From Voacanga thouarsii (taxonomy: Eukaryota > Streptophyta > Magnoliopsida > Gentianales > Apocynaceae), in NCBI GenBank assembly GCA_026120185.1, contig JANUWF010002024.1:1364001-1428000 (forward strand): a DNA stretch of 64,000 bases, read 5' to 3'. Shown here piece after piece: positions 59,525 through 64,000 of this stretch; the first letter of the stretch is position 1; every line of letters begins with the position of its first letter. The notes below the pieces were generated by a model. It was not told the origin of the DNA. It saw nothing but the letters and a program-made list of their open reading frames with translations, and did no database searches. A program made the translations under genes and the position numbers.

Positions 59525-60456
59525 TGACAATTTTGTTAATTTTTAATGATATTTTGGTAATTTCATATTTTGTTAATTATTATATTTTTATTTTAAGAGA
59601 ATTTCTTTTATTTTTTCTCTTTCTTTTTTTTCTTCTTCCTTTCTTATAATTTTCCCTTCCTTCTTCTTCTTTCCTTCCTTGCCACTGCAATTCCACCTAA
59701 ATTGCTAATATGTACTATTTCAAACTGGTAATATTCAGAAATATCATATGTTACATTTTTTACTAGAACAACTCAAAAGAAAAACAAGCAGATTACCAAA
59801 ATGACTTAGAGGAATTGGATGCTTCATATCCTCCTTCTCCAATCTCAAAAACCTCACAACAAATATTTCTAGCTAAACTCAGTGTTTTTGCTACAAGACA
59901 TCAGTTCTTTTCCATTTCTCTTGTTAGAACCACCATTTTCACCATATTCTTCTGGCACAAATGATAGAGGCCAAGATTTATCTTCAGTTAACTTCTCTGG
60001 TATAGCAAAGTCGGTGATATCAAAGTGTTCTCATTTTTTGGATATCAATAACAGTGATAAATCTGAGACCTTTAGAAATCCTTCTCTTGGTAATTACTAT
60101 TTAGCCCTTTCCTACATATCTTCTGAAATTATTTGTAGATTTTGGAGGGTTTCTATTCTAAGGCCCTAACATGTCCTTGAAATATTACGATTTTTTACTG
60201 TCTTACAAAATCATGGCCAAAATGCTTGAACGAATGGGTTTCCTTGAGGAAGCTAAATTGTTGCCAGTTTGAAGCAGTACATATTAGCAATTCCAATGGA
60301 ATTGCAGTGGTGAGGAAGGAAAAAAGAAGAAATAGGGGAAAATTATAAGAGAGGAAGAAGAAAAAAAATAAAAGAAATTCTTTTAAAATAAAAAAGATAA
60401 TAACTAACAAAATATGAAATTATCAAAATACCATTAAAAATTAACAGAATTCTCGG
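59525..60456. mobile_element. long inverted-repeat (MULE/fold-back type) element with captured gene fragment
   Basis: The arms 59525-59740 and 60250-60456 are inverted copies of each other over about 210 bp. Shared lines include GTTAATTTTTAATG, TTTCATATTTTGTTA, TTTTAAGAGAATTTCTTTTA (with small differences) and CACTGCAATTCCA followed by TGCTAATATGTACT. The right arm may extend further out (to about 60535) than the left, which abuts the truncated copia. No transposase was found. The central 500 bases hold a PPR-like coding fragment. Long arms around gene sequence fit Mutator-like (Pack-MULE) elements; a clear 8-10-bp target duplication was not found. Confidence 0.65.
59860..60270 (+). pseudogene. 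captured host gene fragment, PPR-protein-like
   Basis: The frame at 59882-60169 encodes FSGIAKSVISKCSHFLDIN, SDKSETFRNPSLGNYYLALS and FWRVSILRP; after a stop come HVLEILRFF and, in another frame, YKIMAKMLERMGFLEEAKLL near 60205-60262. The lines LKPEDVLEIL-like and KIMA-ML-R-GFL-EA resemble the N-terminal part of plant pentatricopeptide-repeat proteins. The similarity is from memory and short. Stops and a frameshift show it is not functional. Confidence 0.4.
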
Positions 60457-60659
60457 TTGACCGTTGACGGAAATGCAAGATTTGGACACTTAGAAAGTTT
60501 GAGGAATCATTTTACGCTTTTTTTTAGTTGGAAAGCAAAATTTGGATTTCACAGTGATTAGAGGATCACTAGAATAGTTTGTAAAGCTTCATATTATTAG
60601 AGAAATACTCTTGTAATATGGTCGTACTATATCCTGTGAGCGCGAGGCATGACATTTAG

Positions 60660-60672
60660 TAGTATCAAAACC
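60660..60672 (+). promoter_or_regulatory. primer binding site of the gag-only gypsy
   Basis: TAGTATCAAAACC corresponds to TGGTATCAGAGCC with three G-to-A changes and lies six bases after the LTR end. Confidence 0.6.
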
Positions 60673-61019
60673 ATGTTTTGATCTTATTAGGGATGTGAGA
60701 ATAGTTAAATATGGAATTAGAAAAAATTTGTAGGTGAAAATTAGTTATATTAGTAAACTTTGTGTCTTGACTATTTTATGACTACTTTGTGATGATAGAT
60801 GATATGATATATAACCAACCTAAGCAATGATATATAGTACGACTTTAGCTAGAATTTTTGCATGAATAGGCAATTAGCACCATCGCCTTATATTATTTAG
60901 TTTATGAGTTTTTGATATAATAGGCAATGATATTAATTTAGGAGTTTGAGATATAAGTATGAATTAAGTATTGACTTGGGTATGAGTTAAAAGGAATAAT
61001 TTTGCCGCATAGGTAAACA

Positions 61020-62245
61020 ATGTCGAGAAGAAGGGAAGAAGCTAGTAGAAAACATAATGAGACGTCTGATAGAGATTCTCACGGGACAAAGAATTTAAAT
61101 ATGCCTTTAGCTACATGGAGACAAAGAGCACCGGAAAGAGAATGAAATAAAGACAGACCGTTAAATGTACCTCAACCACAAGGAATGGCTCCTCTTACAG
61201 TGAATCTGGATATCGCTACGGTATTAATAGCAATTGCTCAAGTAATACAAGGACAATAACAATTTCAGCAAGAGCAAGAATGCTTATTTCAAGCTCAAAA
61301 ATAGTGGCTCTAGAGGAATTCAACTAGAACAAGAGCTTATTATAAGCATTTAAAGAAAGCCAACATGCCTACTTTTAACCAAAGTGCAGATCTCGGGAAT
61401 GTTGAAAATTGGTTAGAAGAAATAGAGTGAAACTTTAAGATTCTGGAGGTACCAAACAAAGCAAATCAAACGCCATTCTTCCTTTTCCCGTGGTAAATGC
61501 ATATAAGTGGTGGAAAAGAGCACAACCTGCCTATTGCAAGAATAGACAACTGATTACGTGGGACATATTTAGGAAGGCGTTCTTAAATCATTACTTTCCT
61601 GCCACTTTGCAATTAGAGAGAAAAAATTAATTTTTTTACTTGGTGCAAAAGGATAGTATGATGGTAATCAAGTATGCAAGTTGATTTAATGTGTTAGGAC
61701 AGTACATGTCTTCAATAATGTCAGATTCTGGGTTCAAGATATTATGATTTGTGAATAGGTTACAAGCATAAATTCAAGCTAGGATGTCAGCAGTGTAGTC
61801 CACTAACTATGAGGACAACTACCAAAAAAGCCTTAATATTGAGATGGAAATTAGAAGAGGAAATGCAGAGTGAGGAGTTAGAAGATAAAATATGGATCAA
61901 TTTACACAAACCTAACTTGCGGCTCCCCGAGAGGAAGGATAACGAGGGCAAGCACCAATGAGCTTCAACACTAACACCATTATAGGAATGCAACGTAAAT
62001 TATATGACAATTGCAAGCATTACTATGATGGGGAATGCCAATGCAAACTAGGTGTATGCTTCAATTGCAAGAAGTCCAGTCATAAAGTGTGTGATAGTCC
62101 AAAAAGCAAGCAACAGATTCAACCAAAGCTAACTAAAGAAAAGGGAATTGACACTCCAAAGAAGACCAATGCACATCTCTTTGCTTTACCTCAACAAGCA
62201 ACAGAGGAGAAAACCAAGAAAGGTAGGACGCAATACGTTTCTTGA
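61020..62245 (+). pseudogene. gypsy gag with zinc knuckle
   Basis: The start is taken at ATG 61020 (MSRRREEASRKHNETSDRDS). FNQSADLGNVENWLEEIE near 61375 is the gag capsid N-terminus, followed by a stop where a Trp/Arg codon is usual. The knuckle region near 62056-62100 reads GVCFNCKKSSHKVCDSPK: the first three ligands C-x2-C-x4-H are kept, but the last Cys is displaced. Several stops (near 61146, 61257, 61302) disable it. Confidence 0.75.
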
Positions 62246-62349
62246 AAATTTTAAGTTATATATATGTGATTATTTTTTTATTTGTTATATTGTAAGGAAT
62301 TGATTGGTAGTATAGCTAGATTTCAAGGTTCGAGGATGAAACTTTTTAT

Positions 62350-62362
62350 AAGAGGGGTAGAA
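62350..62362 (+). promoter_or_regulatory. polypurine tract of the gag-only gypsy
   Basis: AAGAGGGGTAGAA directly precedes TGTAAAACCC, matching the AAGGGGGGTAGAATGTAACA-type junction of plant Del/Tekay elements. Confidence 0.7.
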
Positions 62363-64000
62363 TGTAAAACCCACCCTTTTTGGGAATATGTTGTTTATAG
62401 GGACATTTTATATTTTATTAAGATTTTGGAAGTAGAATCTTAACAAATAAGAATTAGAATCTTTAGTGGTTAATATTCTATATAAATAGAGATTTGAGTG
62501 AAATTATTAACGAGTGGAGTGAAAACACTAACCATACGTTTATTTAAATGCATTTTGTAGAAAATATCGTTGTTTTCATGCAGTTGTTAATAGACGCGGA
62601 AAGAGAGAGAATTCAACTAAAGTTTAAAGGGAAGAACACCATAGGTTATTATAGAGTTCAAATGTCAATATCAATAGGTAAGTATGAATGAATCTGTTTT
62701 GTTTTTCTTATACGAATAATATAATAAAAATATTATTTTTTGTTGAAAATTTTCGAATAAAGTATGGTATCTTCTTAAAAAGTATATGTTTAATGATTAA
62801 TTAGTTCATGGCATGTATTTTGGTGTTTGTGTTTCATACATTATACATATATTGTATTTTTTGAATATATTTGATGATTTTTATATATGATGAAATCTAT
62901 TTATATTTATTTGAATATGATGCTTCTAAAATGGGTTAAACCTTTTGAGAACAATGTTAAGATTGAACTCATCTTTTTAGAATTTATGCAAGACAAAGTT
63001 TCAATTTTTTTGATCCGCTAAAACTGGATTAAGCCTTTTTGTATTTTCTAATGATTACATAATTTGTGTGAACAAATATTCTCATATATTTCACATTCAT
63101 TAATCATATATTGTGTTGTATTGGATGAATGTATCACATCTGTTTTGTTTCTTAAATTCTAAATATTTTTCTTTTAAGATTAAAAAATTTTTCCTCTTTT
63201 AGTTTTTCTAAAAAGGGGAGGCACTTGTCGGCTGTTCATAAGTATGCTGAGTCACCTAGAGCCAAACATCCAAGTAGTTGCCAACTTCTTATTGTTCCAA
63301 AAAGCAAAAGAAAAAATGATACGGTTAAGTGGGCCTGAAATGACATAAGTCACTTTGTGGTTCCCAATAGTGAAAACATTATGTGGGGCTTTGTTAAAAA
63401 TTAAAAAAATAATGGAATCATAGAGTGACTCCAAGCATGTTCGCATGCCTTTTTGTTGTTTTTATAAAAATTTTTTTTTTTTTTTAGTTGGTTTGATGTT
63501 TTAATAAAAGAAAATCATTTGGTATATTTAAATATTTAAAATAGATGTGAATTGAATGTAATTTGAAACTTATGTGTAATTTAGGTAAATAAATGCTTGT
63601 GTTATTATGTTTTCAGAACAAAATATTCCGTAAAGGTTATTACTTTTTGTAAATGTGATTGAAAATGTTGTATATATGTATGTATGTTACATAAAAGTGT
63701 AATAAGCTTTATTCGGTGGAATGGATTCAATACTACTTACTGAGCATATGGTTAGCTCACCCTTTCAATATTTTCTCCTTTTAGATTCTAATGATAATCA
63801 GTAGTATAAAGGTCCTTTCTACTAGGAATATGTTTTGAGTTGTAATATGAAGTCAAAACTCAAGATTTGATTAGTGATTTCTTATGGATTTTCCACTCAT
63901 GCTATTTAAGCATCTAATAAGACAAATATAGGATTAGATTTTATTCCTTTTAAGGTAATAAGTTATACAAAATGTATTTAGGTTTTGATTAGACTATTTT
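62363..64000 (+). repeat. 3' LTR of the gag-only gypsy (partial)
   Basis: It starts TGTAAAACCCACCC. A TATA box TATATAAATA lies at 62479-62488. The line ACTACTTACTGAGCATATGG followed by TTAGCTCACC near 63733 resembles GCTTACTGAGATTTTTATCT with CACC in the 4.3-kb LTRs. The end is outside the window, so the LTR is longer than 1.6 kb. Confidence 0.7.

Larger units (their letters stand above)
60480..64000 (+). mobile_element. gypsy element with gag only (pol missing), 3' end outside window
   Basis: The parts in order: a 5' LTR remnant ending GCATGACA at 60654, primer binding site, leader, gag with knuckle, then directly a polypurine tract and 3' LTR from 62363 to beyond the window. Only about 100 bases lie between the last gag-side reading frame (62245) and the polypurine tract, so protease, RT and integrase are gone. 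The LTR start TGTAAAACCCACCC and the gag type point to a Tekay/Del-like chromovirus. Confidence 0.65.

Noticed and set aside
59500..60500. Possible target duplication CAAGAT beside the inverted-repeat element
   Set aside because: CAAGATCCTG on the left and CAAGATTTGG on the right share only part, and the left arm tip seems truncated.
1..64000. CRISPR arrays, tRNA or rRNA genes, bacterial-type operons
   Set aside because: No regularly spaced direct repeats, no tRNA cloverleaf boxes and no rRNA words were seen; retroelement tRNA-complement sites are primer sites, not tRNA genes.

Overview
The window looks like a block of repetitive, AT-rich plant nuclear DNA (probably a dicot; the species cannot be named). 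Nearly everything that can be recognised is transposable-element sequence: Ty3/gypsy and Ty1/copia LTR retrotransposons, solo LTRs, one CACTA transposase relic and one long inverted-repeat element. No intact host protein gene, tRNA, rRNA or CRISPR array was found. All coding regions are decayed. Their stops sit mostly where TGG or CAA/CGA codons are expected, as 5-methylcytosine deamination would produce.

Layout. 1-4709: 3' part of a + strand gypsy chromovirus-like element with its 3' LTR, abutting a - strand CACTA (TNP2) transposase relic at 4710-6359. 6360-17870: mostly unassigned DNA that seems to hold a split, spliced gene fragment on the - strand (exon-like blocks at 17588-17469, 17274-17131, 16989-16953 joined to 8504-8483, and 7553-7532). 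Inside its third exon lies a structurally complete copia element, 8510-16952, with 1.5-kb LTRs, PBS, PPT and the 5-bp target duplication ACAAG. About 17870-19388: solo LTR (- strand) of an Athila/Tat-like gypsy. 19389-26682: 3'-truncated - strand copia with a 1.9-kb 5' LTR.

26683-59520 is a deeply nested cluster. A 5'-truncated + strand Athila/Tat element (26683-about 48530) is interrupted in pol by a 4.3-kb solo LTR (28110-32385), and in its 3' LTR by a - strand Athila-like element (36392-47124). That inner element keeps gag and a second ORF but no pol, and itself carries a 1.7-kb copia solo LTR (39307-41009). Next comes a + strand copia (about 48590-59520) of the same family as the 19389-26682 element. 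Its 5' LTR is split by a second 4.3-kb solo LTR (49732-54069, TSD CAAGT) and a second 1.7-kb copia solo LTR (54360-56080, TSD GATTC).

Right end. 59525-60456 is a fold-back element with arms of about 210 bp that encloses what looks like a pentatricopeptide-repeat gene fragment. About 60480-64000 is a gypsy element reduced to LTR remnant, PBS, gag, PPT and a 3' LTR that runs off the window, with pol missing.

The most notable points are the exon split by the copia element, the pol-less gag plus second-ORF Athila derivative, clusters of short near-palindromic GC-rich motifs in the U3 regions of several unrelated LTR families, and the nested order, which gives a relative insertion history. All assignments come from reading the sequence by eye, with no database search.
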